In this document: piece by piece, positions 28,973 through 38,943 of the stretch
Numbering within the stretch: the first letter of the stretch is position 1
How the letters are laid out: each line of letters opens with the position of its first letter
Assembly: GCF_000374425.1 (NCBI RefSeq)
Contig: NZ_KB894374.1
Coordinates: 1-64,000 of the forward strand
Direction: 5' to 3'
From: Acinetobacter tjernbergiae DSM 14971 = CIP 107465
GTDB lineage: Bacteria > Pseudomonadota > Gammaproteobacteria > Pseudomonadales > Moraxellaceae
DNA: 64,000 bases
Notes under the pieces: generated by a model
What the model was told of the DNA's origin: nothing
The model's database searches: none
The model's input: only the letters and a program-made list of their open reading frames with translations
Translations under genes and position numbers: made by a program

Positions 28973-30304
28973 TTAGCCACGGCGAGCTTGTTGTTCTTTC
29001 AATAAGTCTTCATAGCTTACAGCAACATCATTCACCTTAGCAGCAGCTAAAATATGATCAACGACTTGGTCTTCTAATACAACAGCTTCAATCTGAGCAC
29101 GTTGTTGCTGGTCATTTTTAAAGTATTCAATCACTTCTGTTGGATCTTCATAAGAAGAAGCCATGTCATTAATATAAACTTCAACGCGTGCTGGATCAAC
29201 TTCAAGTTTAGCATCAGCTAATACTTTACTCACTAATACACCAAGTTTTACTGATTTCTCAGCTTGCTCTTTGAATAACTCATCTGGAAGCATGCTGCTA
29301 TCAAATGCGCCTGCACCTTGAGCACCAAACTGTTGCGTAAATTGTTGAATCATTTGTTGACGTTGACGGTCAATTTCTTGAGCAACCATTGAAGTTGGAA
29401 CTTCAATCTCATTTGCAGCAACAAGTGCATCAAATGCAGCTTGTTTAATTTGGTTGCGAAGACCATTACGAACTTCACGTTCCATATTCTTACGAACGTC
29501 AGCTTTTAACTTGTCTACGCCTTCTTCTTCAGTCAAACCAAAGATTTTTAAGAATTCAGCATCAATTTCTGGAAGCTTCGCTTTTTCAACTTGCTTTACC
29601 GTGATCTTGAATTGAGCCGCTTTACCCGCTAAGTTTTCAGCTTGGTAATCTTCAGGGAAAGTTACATCAATCACTTTCTCTTCGCCAGCTTTCATGCCAA
29701 CAATACCATCTTCAAAACCTGGAATCATACGACCTGAACCAAGTACGAGTTTAAAGTCTTCAGCAGCACCGCCTTCAAACTTCTCACCATCAACAGTACC
29801 TTCGAAGTCGAAAGTTACCTGCATGTCTTTCTTCGCCATACCTTTCGTTACAGCCCAAGTTTGACGTTGCTTTTGTAAGTTTTCGATCATTGCATCAACG
29901 TCTTTATCGTTGATTTCTGATGATTTACGTTCAACTTCCAAATCAGCAAAAGCTTTCACTTCTACTTCTGGATAAACTTCAACAGTTGCTTCAAAAACTA
30001 AAGCATCATCTTTGTTTTCAACTTTTTCAATGTTCGGCATACCGACTGCATTGATTTTTTCTTGTTGAATTGCTTCAAATACGCTGTCGCGAATGATGTC
30101 ATTTACCACTTCTTGATAAATGCTTGCACCATATTCACGGCGTACAACATTTAAAGGCACTTTACCTGGACGGAAGCCGTTGATCTTCACAGTTTTGGCA
30201 GTGCGTTGTAAGCGAGCTTCAAATTGCTCGTTAACGCGGCTCGTCGGTACAGAAACATTTAAACGACGGGCAACGCCCGAAACCGCTTCAGTCGTTACTT
30301 GCAT
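28973..30304 (-). CDS. tig: Trigger factor, ribosome-associated chaperone
   Basis: 443 residues with the three trigger-factor domains: ribosome-binding tail containing [16 protein letters not shown], an FKBP-like PPIase domain near 150-245 ([33 protein letters not shown]), and a helical C-terminal arm domain. It binds nascent chains at the ribosome exit. First gene of the minus-strand tig-clpP-clpX cluster. Its promoter shares the 30305-30776 gap with the Fur-controlled receptor. Confidence 0.97.
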   Translation of the reverse strand: MQVTTEAVSGVARRLNVSVPTSRVNEQFEARLQRTAKTVKINGFRPGKVPLNVVRREYGASIYQEVVNDIIRDSVFEAIQQEKINAVGMPNIEKVENKDDALVFEATVEVYPEVEVKAFADLEVERKSSEINDKDVDAMIENLQKQRQTWAVTKGMAKKDMQVTFDFEGTVDGEKFEGGAAEDFKLVLGSGRMIPGFEDGIVGMKAGEEKVIDVTFPEDYQAENLAGKAAQFKITVKQVEKAKLPEIDAEFLKIFGLTEEEGVDKLKADVRKNMEREVRNGLRNQIKQAAFDALVAANEIEVPTSMVAQEIDRQRQQMIQQFTQQFGAQGAGAFDSSMLPDELFKEQAEKSVKLGVLVSKVLADAKLEVDPARVEVYINDMASSYEDPTEVIEYFKNDQQQRAQIEAVVLEDQVVDHILAAAKVNDVAVSYEDLLKEQQARRG

Positions 30305-30635
30305 GGCTTCCTCGATATATAGTTAGTAGTAACAATTTTTTAAAGTGCCACATTATATGACAACTTTCGAGATATACAAAATTAGATGATAAAAATTCCC
30401 TATTTTTCGTATAAATCAAAAAAATTATATTTAAGCTTTCATCACTTATGACTAAAAAGATAATTTTAAAAATTCAATATCAAAAATTTATTCATTTAAA
30501 ACAATAATTTATTTAAATCAATCATTATTATTAATTCACATCACAATAAGAATCGTTAATATCAATTATATTTTTAAATAATAAATATCAATTGGTTAAG
30601 CGTATACGGGTCATCCCATAACAGATAAAGCCATT

Positions 30636-30654
30636 GATAACGATAATAATTATC
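30636..30654 (+). promoter_or_regulatory. Fur box upstream of the siderophore receptor
   Basis: GATAACGATAATAATTATC matches 17 of 19 positions of the classical Fur consensus GATAATGATAATCATTATC. It lies about 120 bp before the receptor start inside a 472-bp, strongly AT-rich gap between tig and the receptor. Iron-replete repression of the receptor operon is therefore expected. Nothing else definite is seen in the gap beyond the promoters it must hold. Confidence 0.88.
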
Positions 30655-30776
30655 ATTAGACTTCTCACAAATTGTTACATAGCTTAACAATCTATCCACT
30701 TTTACTGCTTTTTTGTAAAAGTATTTACAAGATCGAAAATTCTGTCATTCATCACTTCAATTCAGGGGTTCTCTCA

Positions 30777-33071
30777 ATGGCAAAGATTAAAAGTCGTAAA
30801 CATATCGGTACGACACAGTTAGTTGCACTTGCTGCAAGTTTACCTTTTGCTAGTCATGCTGCGACTAAAGAAGAAAATGTTGCTAAACTTCCAACCATTG
30901 AAGTGAATGCAGAAAATACTTATAAAGCGGATAAAGTGAGTTCACCAAAGTACACACAACCTTTGGTTGATACACCTCAAACCATCAGTGTCATCAAAAA
31001 AGAAATTTTAAAAGAACAAGGTGCAACTTCACTGACAGATGCCTTGCGTAACACACCAGGCATTACCCTACAGTTAGGTGAAAATGGTAATACCAGCGCG
31101 GGAGATTCTTTCCAAATGCGTGGTTTTGATACCAAAAACTCGATTTATGTCGATGGTATTCGTGACATTGGTGCAATTAGCCGTGATGTTTATAACCTTG
31201 AACAAATTGAAGTGGTCAAAGGTCCATCTGGTGCAGAAGCAGGTCGTGGTGGTGCGGGTGGTTACATCAATTTATCAACCAAGTTACCACATGCGGAAAA
31301 CAGCAGCGAAGTTTCAGCAACATACAACACCGCAGAACATGGTCGTTTGGCTGCCGATATTAACCAAGCAATCAATGAAAGTACGGCTGTACGTTTGAAT
31401 GTTATGGGGCAACAAGGTGGCGTTGAAGGTCGTGACTATATTGAACAAAATGGTTGGGCAATCGCACCTTCTATCGCTTTCGGTTTAGATTCTGACACAC
31501 GTTTCTATCTATATTCACAACATATCAAACAAAATAACATCCCTGATGGTGGTATTCCTAGCATTGGTATGGATGGTTTCTATTATAACAATACCGATAC
31601 CACTTTAACGCAAGCAAATCGAGATGCTATTAATACCGCGGTCAATGCAGCAAATCCTGTGAACCGTAAAAACTTTTATGGCAATGTCAACGACCATGAA
31701 GATATTACAGCCAATATGGTCTCTGCAAAAATTGAAAGTGATCTCTCTGAAAATATCAAATTTACCAATATCTCACGTTTTGGTAAAACTGAAATGGAAC
31801 GTGTCTTAACAGGCATTAATGCATTAGTTATTAGTGATTTAAGTAAGCCTAAAGATCAAAATTCATGGTCAGTTAACCGTACTCGTCAAGGCTTAGATCA
31901 AACAAATAAAATACTCGCCAATCAAAGCACATTTAATATCAATGTAAAAACAGGCATCATTGAACATAATCTTGTTGCAGGTTTGGAATTATTACAGGAA
32001 GAGCAATCTAATAAGACCCTTAGCACGCAAACTCCTGGGAAAAAAGCACCCACCATTCCTGCTGCCAACTTATACACCCCTGATCGTAATAGTATATTAC
32101 CTGAGTTAGTCTCTACTGGCGCATATGCAAATGGAAAAACTGACACTGCTGCACTCTACTTATTTGATACGCTCAAATTTGGTGAACGCTTCCAATTAAA
32201 TGGTGGTGCGCGTGTTGATTATTACCATACTGAATACGATGCGCTCGCAGTAAATACTGATAATACAACACTCAAAATAACTGAAGTTCCGACCAACTTA
32301 AAAGCACATGATACTTTGGTTAGTTGGAAACTTGGTAGTGTATTCAAGCCTACGCCTAAAAGTAGTATTTACGCCTCTTATGCAAAATCACTCACCCCAC
32401 CGGGTACTGCAAACTTTACATTATCAACAACAGGTGCAAATAGTTCTGTAGCCGAACCACAAGAAACGCATCACTATGAGGTTGGTACAAAATGGAATTT
32501 AAACGATGATAAACTTATACTAACTGCTGCTGCCTATCAAACTGAAAATGAAAATCAGTTTACCCAAGATCCAATTACTTTAGTATCGGTGCAAGAAGGT
32601 AAAACTAAAGTCAAAGGGATTGAATTAGGTGCTGTTGGTCAGATTACACGTGCATGGAATGTTTCTGCCGGCGTCGCTCACATGAAAACTGAGCAAAAAA
32701 ACCAGCAAAGTTTTTCGACAACTGGTGTGAAAACTACAACAGACTCTGTTCGTTGGTCACCAGATTGGACTGCAACATTATGGACAACGTATAGCGTTGC
32801 AGGTTTTAAAGCAGGGATTGGCGCACGTTATGTTGATGAACAAAAACGTGTGATTACAGATAGCACAGCACTAGCTAATATGCCTGTTGTACCATCTTAT
32901 GTGGTATTTGATGCAATGGCAGCCTATACCTTTAACAAAAATGCATCCATGACCTTAAACGTCTACAATCTTGCAGATAAAGAATACATTAGCTCACTCA
33001 ATAATAGTGGTGCCCGTTTAACGCTTGGCCAACCACGTTCAGCGTCTCTCAGCTTTAACTATAAGTTCTAA
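30777..33071 (+). CDS. piuA: TonB-dependent catecholate siderophore receptor, Fiu/PiuA family
   Basis: About 764 residues from ATG 30777 (AGGGG eight bases upstream); an open frame back to 30672 is not used. A signal peptide ends near FASHA-AT, then a plug domain (TPQTISVIKKEIL, ALRNTPGITL, GFDTKNSIYVDGIRDIGAISRD, GRGGAGGYINLSTK) and a 22-strand barrel ending in aromatic Phe (SLSFNYKF). The GENGNTSAGDSFQMRGFD segment is very close to E. coli Fiu. Such receptors import iron complexes of monomeric catechols and admit siderophore-beta-lactam conjugates such as cefiderocol. The adjacent piuC matches the fiu-ybiX / piuA-piuC pairing. Confidence 0.9.
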   Translation: MAKIKSRKHIGTTQLVALAASLPFASHAATKEENVAKLPTIEVNAENTYKADKVSSPKYTQPLVDTPQTISVIKKEILKEQGATSLTDALRNTPGITLQLGENGNTSAGDSFQMRGFDTKNSIYVDGIRDIGAISRDVYNLEQIEVVKGPSGAEAGRGGAGGYINLSTKLPHAENSSEVSATYNTAEHGRLAADINQAINESTAVRLNVMGQQGGVEGRDYIEQNGWAIAPSIAFGLDSDTRFYLYSQHIKQNNIPDGGIPSIGMDGFYYNNTDTTLTQANRDAINTAVNAANPVNRKNFYGNVNDHEDITANMVSAKIESDLSENIKFTNISRFGKTEMERVLTGINALVISDLSKPKDQNSWSVNRTRQGLDQTNKILANQSTFNINVKTGIIEHNLVAGLELLQEEQSNKTLSTQTPGKKAPTIPAANLYTPDRNSILPELVSTGAYANGKTDTAALYLFDTLKFGERFQLNGGARVDYYHTEYDALAVNTDNTTLKITEVPTNLKAHDTLVSWKLGSVFKPTPKSSIYASYAKSLTPPGTANFTLSTTGANSSVAEPQETHHYEVGTKWNLNDDKLILTAAAYQTENENQFTQDPITLVSVQEGKTKVKGIELGAVGQITRAWNVSAGVAHMKTEQKNQQSFSTTGVKTTTDSVRWSPDWTATLWTTYSVAGFKAGIGARYVDEQKRVITDSTALANMPVVPSYVVFDAMAAYTFNKNASMTLNVYNLADKEYISSLNNSGARLTLGQPRSASLSFNYKF

Positions 33072-33105
33072 ATCGATCTGTTAAATCATTAATGATTTAA
33101 CACAT

Positions 33106-33155
33106 GAACACAGTCTGTCAGAAAAGTTATACTTTCGACAGGCTGTATTTTTTTG
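33106..33155 (+). terminator. Imperfect hairpin with T-run between piuA and piuC
   Basis: CAGTCTGTC...AAAG pairs with CTTTCGACAGGCTG allowing one G-U and a small bulge, followed by a seven-T run beginning near 33149. It may attenuate transcription into piuC rather than end the operon. Confidence 0.55.
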
Positions 33156-33168
33156 GAAGATTTTAAAT

Positions 33169-33852
33169 ATGATGTTGCATATCCCCGAAGTACTAAATAA
33201 ACAACAAGTTGCTGAACTACGCCAACAAATACAACAAGCATCAGTCTGGGTTAATGGTATCCAAAGTGCGGGACAACAAGCTCAACAAATTAAAAACAAT
33301 TTACAAATTGATGTGCATAGTGATGTATATCCTTCAATCAGCCATTGTGTTTTAAATGCCTTACAACAAAACTTACTGCTTCGCTCAGCGGCTCTCCCCC
33401 AGCATATTTTATCGCCCATGTTTAACTGTTACCAAAGTCAAGGTAACTATGGCAATCATGTTGATAATGCAATTCAATATTCAACAAAAACTGGGCAAAT
33501 GATTCGTACCGATGTCTCTATTACCGTTTTCTTATCTGAACCTGATGAATATGAAGGTGGTGAATTAGTCATCGAAGATACCTATGGCAGCCATGAAGTT
33601 AAGCTTGATGCTGGAGATGCAATTGTCTATCCAGCAACCAGTTTACATCGCGTTGAGCCAGTGACTCAAGGCAGCCGAATTGCGGCTTTTACTTGGATTC
33701 AAAGTATGGTGAAAGATGACTGGCAACGAACCATGCTCTTTAATCTCGATATGACCATTATCAAACTTAGACAACAATTGGGAGACACCGAAGAAGTTGT
33801 AAGCTTGACCAGTCATTATCATAATTTATTAAGACAATGGGGCAATTTATAA
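33169..33852 (+). CDS. piuC: Fe(II)/2-oxoglutarate-dependent PKHD-type dioxygenase PiuC
   Basis: 227 residues, the size of PiuC/YbiX. The jelly-roll core has the iron ligands H-x-D in NHVDNAIQ and the distal His in SLHRVEPV, with an Arg eight residues later (GSRIAAF) to hold 2-oxoglutarate. These hydroxylases accompany Fiu/PiuA receptors in many Gammaproteobacteria; the substrate is not settled but a siderophore or peptidyl modification is suspected. The stop overlaps the next start in a TAATG, so the two genes are translationally coupled. Confidence 0.92.
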   Translation: MMLHIPEVLNKQQVAELRQQIQQASVWVNGIQSAGQQAQQIKNNLQIDVHSDVYPSISHCVLNALQQNLLLRSAALPQHILSPMFNCYQSQGNYGNHVDNAIQYSTKTGQMIRTDVSITVFLSEPDEYEGGELVIEDTYGSHEVKLDAGDAIVYPATSLHRVEPVTQGSRIAAFTWIQSMVKDDWQRTMLFNLDMTIIKLRQQLGDTEEVVSLTSHYHNLLRQWGNL

Positions 33853-34955
33853 TGTCTCAGCACAGACCATTACCGCCATTAGATGCAATTCCTGCATATA
33901 TTCAAACCATTCACGACTATCAACAACAAGCTCAGCGACATGTTCCTGAAGATGTGTGGGGATATTTAAATGGTGGTGCAATGCATGAACTTAGTGTGCA
34001 AAATAATTGCCAGCAATTTCAAAATATTCAACTAATTCCGAGACATTTAAATGATTTAACACAGGGGAATACCCGTTTTCATTTATTTGGTTTGGAATAT
34101 CCTCATCCTATTTTTTTAGCACCGATTGGTCATCAAGCACTTTTTCACCCACAAGCAGAGGCTGCTTCTGCCCTTGCTGCCGAAGTGATGCAGAGTAATA
34201 TCATCCTCAGTACTTTTAGTAATACCGCAATGGATGAACTCACGCACCATAATCCATATAAATGGTTTCAGCTTTATTGGCAGGGTTCTCGAGAAAAATC
34301 ATTGGCTTTAATCAAACAAGCTGAACAATCAGGTTATCGCGCACTGGTCATCACCGTCGATGCTCCGCATGTTGGTATTCGAGATCGAGAACGCAAATTA
34401 TTCTTCCAATTACCTAAAAATATGCAGCACCCACATACGCCTACACACCTGAGTTTTCCTGATGTATCTCCATCCGAAAGTCAGTTGTTTCAAGGTTTAA
34501 TGCAAATCGCGCCAAAGTGGTCTGATATTGCATGGGTCATTGCAAATACCCAGTTACCCGTTATTTTAAAAGGAATTTTACACCCTGCTGATGCTCAGAA
34601 AGCGCTTGATTATGGTGTTGCAGGAATCATCGTTTCAAATCATGGTGGACGTATTGTTGATACCACCATCCCCCCTTTAATTGCATTAGAAAAAATCAGA
34701 GCAATTGTTCCTGCTGATTATCCTGTACTATTCGATGGCGGTATTCGACGTGGAACGGATGTGTTCAAAGCAATTGCCTTGGGTGCAAATGCCATATTGA
34801 TTGGTCGTCCCTATATTTATGGTTTAGCAACAGCAGGCGCACTTGGTGTGGCGCATGTCATACGGATGTTGAAAGAAGAATTCGAAATTACGATGGCACT
34901 CATGGGAACAGCAACCATAAAAGACATCAACCAAGACTACATTTATCGAATCTAA
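33852..34955 (+). CDS. FMN-dependent alpha-hydroxy-acid oxidizing protein
   Basis: 367 residues from the ATG at 33852 (coupled TAATG). A glycolate/lactate oxidase-type TIM barrel: APIGHQALFHPQAE, FQLYW, VTVDAPHVGIRDRE, VILKGI, the active-site His in VSNHGGRIVDTTIPPL, and the FMN-phosphate loop DGGIRRGTD...GRPYIYG. It oxidises an L-2-hydroxy acid, using O2 or a quinone. It is not a standard part of fiu-ybiX loci as I know them; coupling to piuC suggests a linked role in iron acquisition, but this is inference. Confidence 0.85.
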   Translation: MSQHRPLPPLDAIPAYIQTIHDYQQQAQRHVPEDVWGYLNGGAMHELSVQNNCQQFQNIQLIPRHLNDLTQGNTRFHLFGLEYPHPIFLAPIGHQALFHPQAEAASALAAEVMQSNIILSTFSNTAMDELTHHNPYKWFQLYWQGSREKSLALIKQAEQSGYRALVITVDAPHVGIRDRERKLFFQLPKNMQHPHTPTHLSFPDVSPSESQLFQGLMQIAPKWSDIAWVIANTQLPVILKGILHPADAQKALDYGVAGIIVSNHGGRIVDTTIPPLIALEKIRAIVPADYPVLFDGGIRRGTDVFKAIALGANAILIGRPYIYGLATAGALGVAHVIRMLKEEFEITMALMGTATIKDINQDYIYRI

Positions 34956-35140
34956 GGGTATTTACGGAAAATATTTTCTTCATTTTTCACTATTACGCAA
35001 AAAATAGGGAAATATTTTCCATCCATTCGAATTAAAATAAGTTACAGACCTTTGCAGTCGCTTGTATTTTCACCTAGACTGATGTCTATTAGGTGACTCA
35101 TATCACTGCATAACCAAATAACGCATTTGAATGGTAGATA

Positions 35141-35224
35141 ATGAAAATAAATCACGGCTTTAGCTCTCCGTCTTATTCAAACCATCGTCATGCACTGCTG
35201 ATGCTGCGCCTTGCGCGCGTATAA
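35141..35224 (+). CDS. Putative leuA leader peptide (27 residues)
   Basis: A short ORF within the 401-bp gap before leuA. ATG 35141 to TAA 35222-35224 encodes a peptide ending ALLMLRLARV, with four Leu codons in the last nine residues (CTG, CTG, CTG, CTT). A six-T run begins four bases after the stop, preceded by a short GC-rich TGCGC/GCGCG stem overlapping the Leu/Arg codons. This is the arrangement expected for leucine-responsive attenuation, where ribosome stalling at Leu codons changes RNA folding before leuA. The ribosome site is weak (GGTAGATA) and the terminator is not strong. Confidence 0.55.
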   Translation: MKINHGFSSPSYSNHRHALLMLRLARV

Positions 35225-35356
35225 ATTTTTTAACCTAATTTTTAGGTATTCAATCCCCGATTCGCTTTAAATTGATTCTTATAGACACCATATATATTTA
35301 TAGCACATTGCATTTAATCTGAATTTGCAATCCAAGCTATAACAAGGAGTTATCTC

Positions 35357-37054
35357 ATGATGTTGGCTGACCCAAGCAAAAAATACCGCCGTATGTATCA
35401 ACGTGTGGATTTACCAGATCGCCAATGGCCAAATAATGAAATTAACCAAGCGCCGATTTGGATGAGTACCGACCTTCGTGACGGTAACCAAGCAATTTTT
35501 GAACCGATGAATATGGATCAAAAATTAAAAATGTTCAAAATGTTGGTCGGAATCGGCTTCAAACACATTGAAATTGGTTTCCCATCTGCTTCACAAATTG
35601 ACTTCGATTTCACTCGTAAATTGATTGAAGAAGATTTGATTCCTGAAGATGTGTATATCGAGGTTTTAGTCCAAGCACGTGATCATTTGATTGCACGTAC
35701 TTTTGAAGCGTTGATTGATGCTAAACGTGCGATTGTACATATCTATAACTCTAACTCACCCACCTTCCGTCAAAAAGTATTGAATGTAGATGCAAACGGC
35801 GCAAAACAACTTGCCATTAATGCAGCCAATAAAGTGAAAGAGTATGCAGCGCAATATCCTGCAACCGACTGGATTTTTCAATACAGCCCAGAATGTTTTT
35901 CTGCAACAGAATTAGACGTTGCCAAAGATGTCTGTGATGCCGTCACTGAAATTTGGGAAGCTTCACCGACCAATAAAGTCATCTTGAACTTGCCTGCAAC
36001 AGTCGAAGTTTCAACACCAAATGTTTATGCCGATCAAATCGAATGGATGCACCGTAATTTGGCGCGTCGCGATGGCGTGATTATCTCAGTTCACTGTCAC
36101 AATGACCGTGGTTGTGGTATCGCAGCCTCTGAATTGGCAATCATGGCAGGTGCAGACCGTGTTGAGGGTTGTGTGTTTGGTAATGGTGAACGTACAGGTA
36201 ACGTCGACGTTGCGGCAATTGCCTTGAATATGTATACCCAAGGTGTCGCACCTAACTTAGACTTCTCAAATATCAATGAAGTGATTGCAACCGTTGAAGA
36301 ATGCACAGGTTTACCTGTACACCCTCGTCATCCATATGCAGGTGACTTGGTCTTTACTGCATTTTCTGGTTCACACCAAGATGCAATTAAGAAAGGTTTT
36401 GAGTTCCAGAAAAATGAAGAAATCTGGGATATGCCTTACTTACCAATCGACCCTAAAGATTTAGGTCGTGACTATGATGCGGTGATCCGTGTGAATAGCC
36501 AATCAGGTAAAGGTGGTATCGCATACTTATTAGAATCAAATTACAACGTGGCATTACCACGCCGTGTTCAAATTGAATTCAGCCAAATCGTGCAGCAATA
36601 TGCCGATGAAAATGGCACAGAAATCAACGCCCATGAAATTTGGACTTTATTCCAAAATACCTATGTGGATGTGAAAAATAGTCATTACCAAACCAAACAT
36701 TATCAATTGTCTGATATTGATGGCAAACAAATCATTGAATTAGACATTGAGATTGATGGTCAAATCCAACGTTTACGTGGCGAAGGCAATGGCCCAATCT
36801 CGGCAATGTTAGATGCATTACAATTACCAATTGATGTCTTAAACTATGAAGAGCGCAGTATCAGTTCTGGAGCGAATGCCAAAGCACTTGCGTTGATTGA
36901 GCTTCAAGTCAAAGGTACAGGTAAGAGCGCATTTGGTGCAGGGATTCATGACAACATTGTAACGTCATCAATCGAAGCGATTATTGCATGTACCAACCGC
37001 TTGATTGAGCAAGGTGTACTGACAACTGAGCAAGTTGGGGCTGCCGTAGTCTAA
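35357..37054 (+). CDS. leuA: 2-isopropylmalate synthase LeuA, long form
   Basis: 565 residues, the long LeuA2/yeast-like type. Catalytic domain motifs are STDLRDGNQAIFEPM near the N terminus and SVHCHNDRGCGIAASELA with the metal-binding HxH; the C-terminal regulatory domain (about 430-565) includes RGEGNGPISAMLDAL for leucine feedback. It condenses acetyl-CoA with 2-oxoisovalerate, first step of leucine synthesis. AAGGAG lies nine bases before the ATG. leuB, C and D are not adjacent. A leucine-rich leader ORF stands 133 bp upstream. Confidence 0.95.
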   Translation: MMLADPSKKYRRMYQRVDLPDRQWPNNEINQAPIWMSTDLRDGNQAIFEPMNMDQKLKMFKMLVGIGFKHIEIGFPSASQIDFDFTRKLIEEDLIPEDVYIEVLVQARDHLIARTFEALIDAKRAIVHIYNSNSPTFRQKVLNVDANGAKQLAINAANKVKEYAAQYPATDWIFQYSPECFSATELDVAKDVCDAVTEIWEASPTNKVILNLPATVEVSTPNVYADQIEWMHRNLARRDGVIISVHCHNDRGCGIAASELAIMAGADRVEGCVFGNGERTGNVDVAAIALNMYTQGVAPNLDFSNINEVIATVEECTGLPVHPRHPYAGDLVFTAFSGSHQDAIKKGFEFQKNEEIWDMPYLPIDPKDLGRDYDAVIRVNSQSGKGGIAYLLESNYNVALPRRVQIEFSQIVQQYADENGTEINAHEIWTLFQNTYVDVKNSHYQTKHYQLSDIDGKQIIELDIEIDGQIQRLRGEGNGPISAMLDALQLPIDVLNYEERSISSGANAKALALIELQVKGTGKSAFGAGIHDNIVTSSIEAIIACTNRLIEQGVLTTEQVGAAVV

Positions 37055-37092
37055 GTAAAGCTGAGTTGTAATATCAGAAAAAATGACTTTGG

Positions 37093-37122
37093 AAAGGATA
37101 CCTGAATTGGTATCCTTTTATT
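37093..37122 (+). terminator. Terminator of leuA
   Basis: Perfect 10-bp stem AAAGGATACC / GGTATCCTTT with TGAATT loop and T-rich tail. Confidence 0.9.
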
Positions 37123-37143
37123 TATTTTCAAATCCTCCTAAAT

Positions 37144-37162
37144 CCCTCTTTTATTAAGAGGG
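37144..37162. repeat. Short palindromic intergenic motif upstream of metX
   Basis: Perfect 7-bp stem CCCTCTT / AAGAGGG with TTATT loop, embedded in AATCCTCCTAAATCCC-type context. It lacks a T-run. It resembles small dispersed palindromes of Acinetobacter intergenic regions, but its copy number cannot be checked here. Confidence 0.4.
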
Positions 37163-37189
37163 ACTTTAAATATAAGGCGAATCATTACA

Positions 37190-38350
37190 GTGTCTTTTCC
37201 ATCGGATTCAGTGGGTTTAGTCACACCACAAAAATTTCAATTTGAGCAACCATTACATCTTGAATGCGGGCGTATTTTGCCACGCTTCGATCTAATGGTT
37301 GAAACCTATGGAACACTCAATGCAGATAAATCCAATGCGATCCTGATTTGTCATGCACTGTCAGGACATCATCATGCTGCGGGTTATCATCATGAAGATG
37401 ATAAAAAAGCAGGCTGGTGGGACAGTTGTATTGGTCCAGGAAAAGCCATTGACACCAATCACTTCTTTATTGTTTCTTTAAATAATATTGGTGGCTGTAA
37501 TGGTTCAACAGGGCCAACCTCACCCAACCCGGAAAATGAAAACCGACCGTATGGCCCAGATTTTCCATTGGTCACAGTTCGTGACTGGGTCAAAACCCAA
37601 GCGATGCTGTCAGATGTGTTAGGAATTGAGGTTTGGTTTGCCATTATTGGCGGTTCATTGGGGGGCATGCAAGCTTTACAATGGTCTTTGGACTATGCTG
37701 ATCGTTTAAAGAAATGTGTGATTATTGCCAGTGCGCCAAAACTTTCTGCACAAAATATTGCCTTCAATGAGGTTGCTCGCCAATCCATTCTGTCTGACCC
37801 TGATTTTCATCATGGGCGTTATTTAGAAAATGATAGTTACCCGAAACGTGGTTTAATTTTGGCACGTATGGTCGGTCATATCACGTATCTGTCTGAAGAA
37901 GCCATGAAACAAAAATTTGGTCGTGATCTAAAGTCGGGCAAATTTATGTATGGTTTTGATGTTGAATTCCAAGTCGAAAGTTATTTGCGTTACCAAGGCG
38001 AACAATTTAGCCGTAATTTTGATGCAAATACCTACTTGATTATGACCAAGGCATTGGATTACTTTGATCCCTCTCGTGAATATGAGCATTCATTAACCAA
38101 AGCCATGAGTCAGCCGAAATGCAAATTTTTAGTGGTTTCCTTTACCACTGACTGGCGTTTTAGCCCAAGTCGTTCACAAGAAATTGTGGATGCTTTGATT
38201 GATAATCATAAACCTGTCAGCTATTTAGACATTGATGCTGAACAAGGTCATGACTCGTTCTTATTCCCTATTCCACTGTATGTAAAAACACTACGTGCAT
38301 TTTTAGGTGGAGAACAACAGTTGCAAGCTACACCGCAGGAGCAGCACTAA
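37190..38350 (+). CDS. metX: Homoserine O-acetyltransferase MetX
   Basis: 386 residues starting at GTG 37190 (AAGGCG upstream). An alpha/beta-hydrolase-fold acyltransferase with nucleophile GGSLGGMQ (Ser about 154), [12 protein letters not shown] oxyanion-region block, Asp in the C-terminal part and His in EQGHDSFL. It acetylates or succinylates homoserine in methionine synthesis; active-site typing to acetyl versus succinyl donor cannot be done with confidence here. metW follows with a TAATG overlap, the standard metXW operon. Confidence 0.93.
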   Translation: MSFPSDSVGLVTPQKFQFEQPLHLECGRILPRFDLMVETYGTLNADKSNAILICHALSGHHHAAGYHHEDDKKAGWWDSCIGPGKAIDTNHFFIVSLNNIGGCNGSTGPTSPNPENENRPYGPDFPLVTVRDWVKTQAMLSDVLGIEVWFAIIGGSLGGMQALQWSLDYADRLKKCVIIASAPKLSAQNIAFNEVARQSILSDPDFHHGRYLENDSYPKRGLILARMVGHITYLSEEAMKQKFGRDLKSGKFMYGFDVEFQVESYLRYQGEQFSRNFDANTYLIMTKALDYFDPSREYEHSLTKAMSQPKCKFLVVSFTTDWRFSPSRSQEIVDALIDNHKPVSYLDIDAEQGHDSFLFPIPLYVKTLRAFLGGEQQLQATPQEQH

Positions 38351-38943
38351 TGCGTATAGATCAACGACTCGCTGAGAAATGGATCAGCCCGAACTCTAGC
38401 GTATTAGACTTAGGCTGTGGTGATGGCGAATTGCTTGCTCATATGAGCAAACAGCACAATATTCGTGCTTATGGCTTAGAAATTGATCAAGAAAAGATTG
38501 CAATTGCCATCAGTCGGGGGTTAAATATTATTCAACAGGACTTAAACTTAGGTTTAAGCCGTTTTGCCGACCAATCTTTTGATTCTGTGGTCATGGCACA
38601 AGCTTTGCAAGCTGTAGATGCACCCGATGTATTATTACGGGATATGGTACGTGTTGGTAAACAGGCAATTATTACCTTTCCAAACTTTGCGTATTGGAAG
38701 ACTCGTTCTTTTCTTGCAATAAAAGGAAAAATGCCTGTTTCGGAAGCGTTACCCTATATGTGGTATAACACCCCGAATATTCATTTATGTACTTTCCGAG
38801 ACTTTGAAGCCTTATGTGCTGAGAATCGGATTAAAATTATTAATCGACTTGCCGTTAATGGTGACCAACAAGGTAGTGTGCTCAGCAAGCATATGCCGAA
38901 CCTATTTGGTGAAGTCGCAATTTATCGAGTGAGCGCTCTATGA
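38350..38943 (+). CDS. metW: MetW, methionine biosynthesis partner of MetX
   Basis: 197 residues with a class I methyltransferase-like fold: VLDLGCGDGELLAHM at the N terminus, and the MetW-specific FPNFAYWKTRSFLAIKGKMPVSEALPYMWYNTPNIHLCTFRDFE block. MetW is required together with MetX for homoserine acylation in several proteobacteria. Its start overlaps the metX stop and its stop overlaps the next start by four bases (ATGA), indicating a tightly coupled three-gene operon. Confidence 0.94.
   Translation: MRIDQRLAEKWISPNSSVLDLGCGDGELLAHMSKQHNIRAYGLEIDQEKIAIAISRGLNIIQQDLNLGLSRFADQSFDSVVMAQALQAVDAPDVLLRDMVRVGKQAIITFPNFAYWKTRSFLAIKGKMPVSEALPYMWYNTPNIHLCTFRDFEALCAENRIKIINRLAVNGDQQGSVLSKHMPNLFGEVAIYRVSAL

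Noticed and set aside
33081..33100. Perfect 20-bp palindrome TTAAATCATTAATGATTTAA after piuA
   Set aside because: Self-complementary with no room for a loop, purely AT-rich and without T-run; may be a protein site but nothing supports a specific function.
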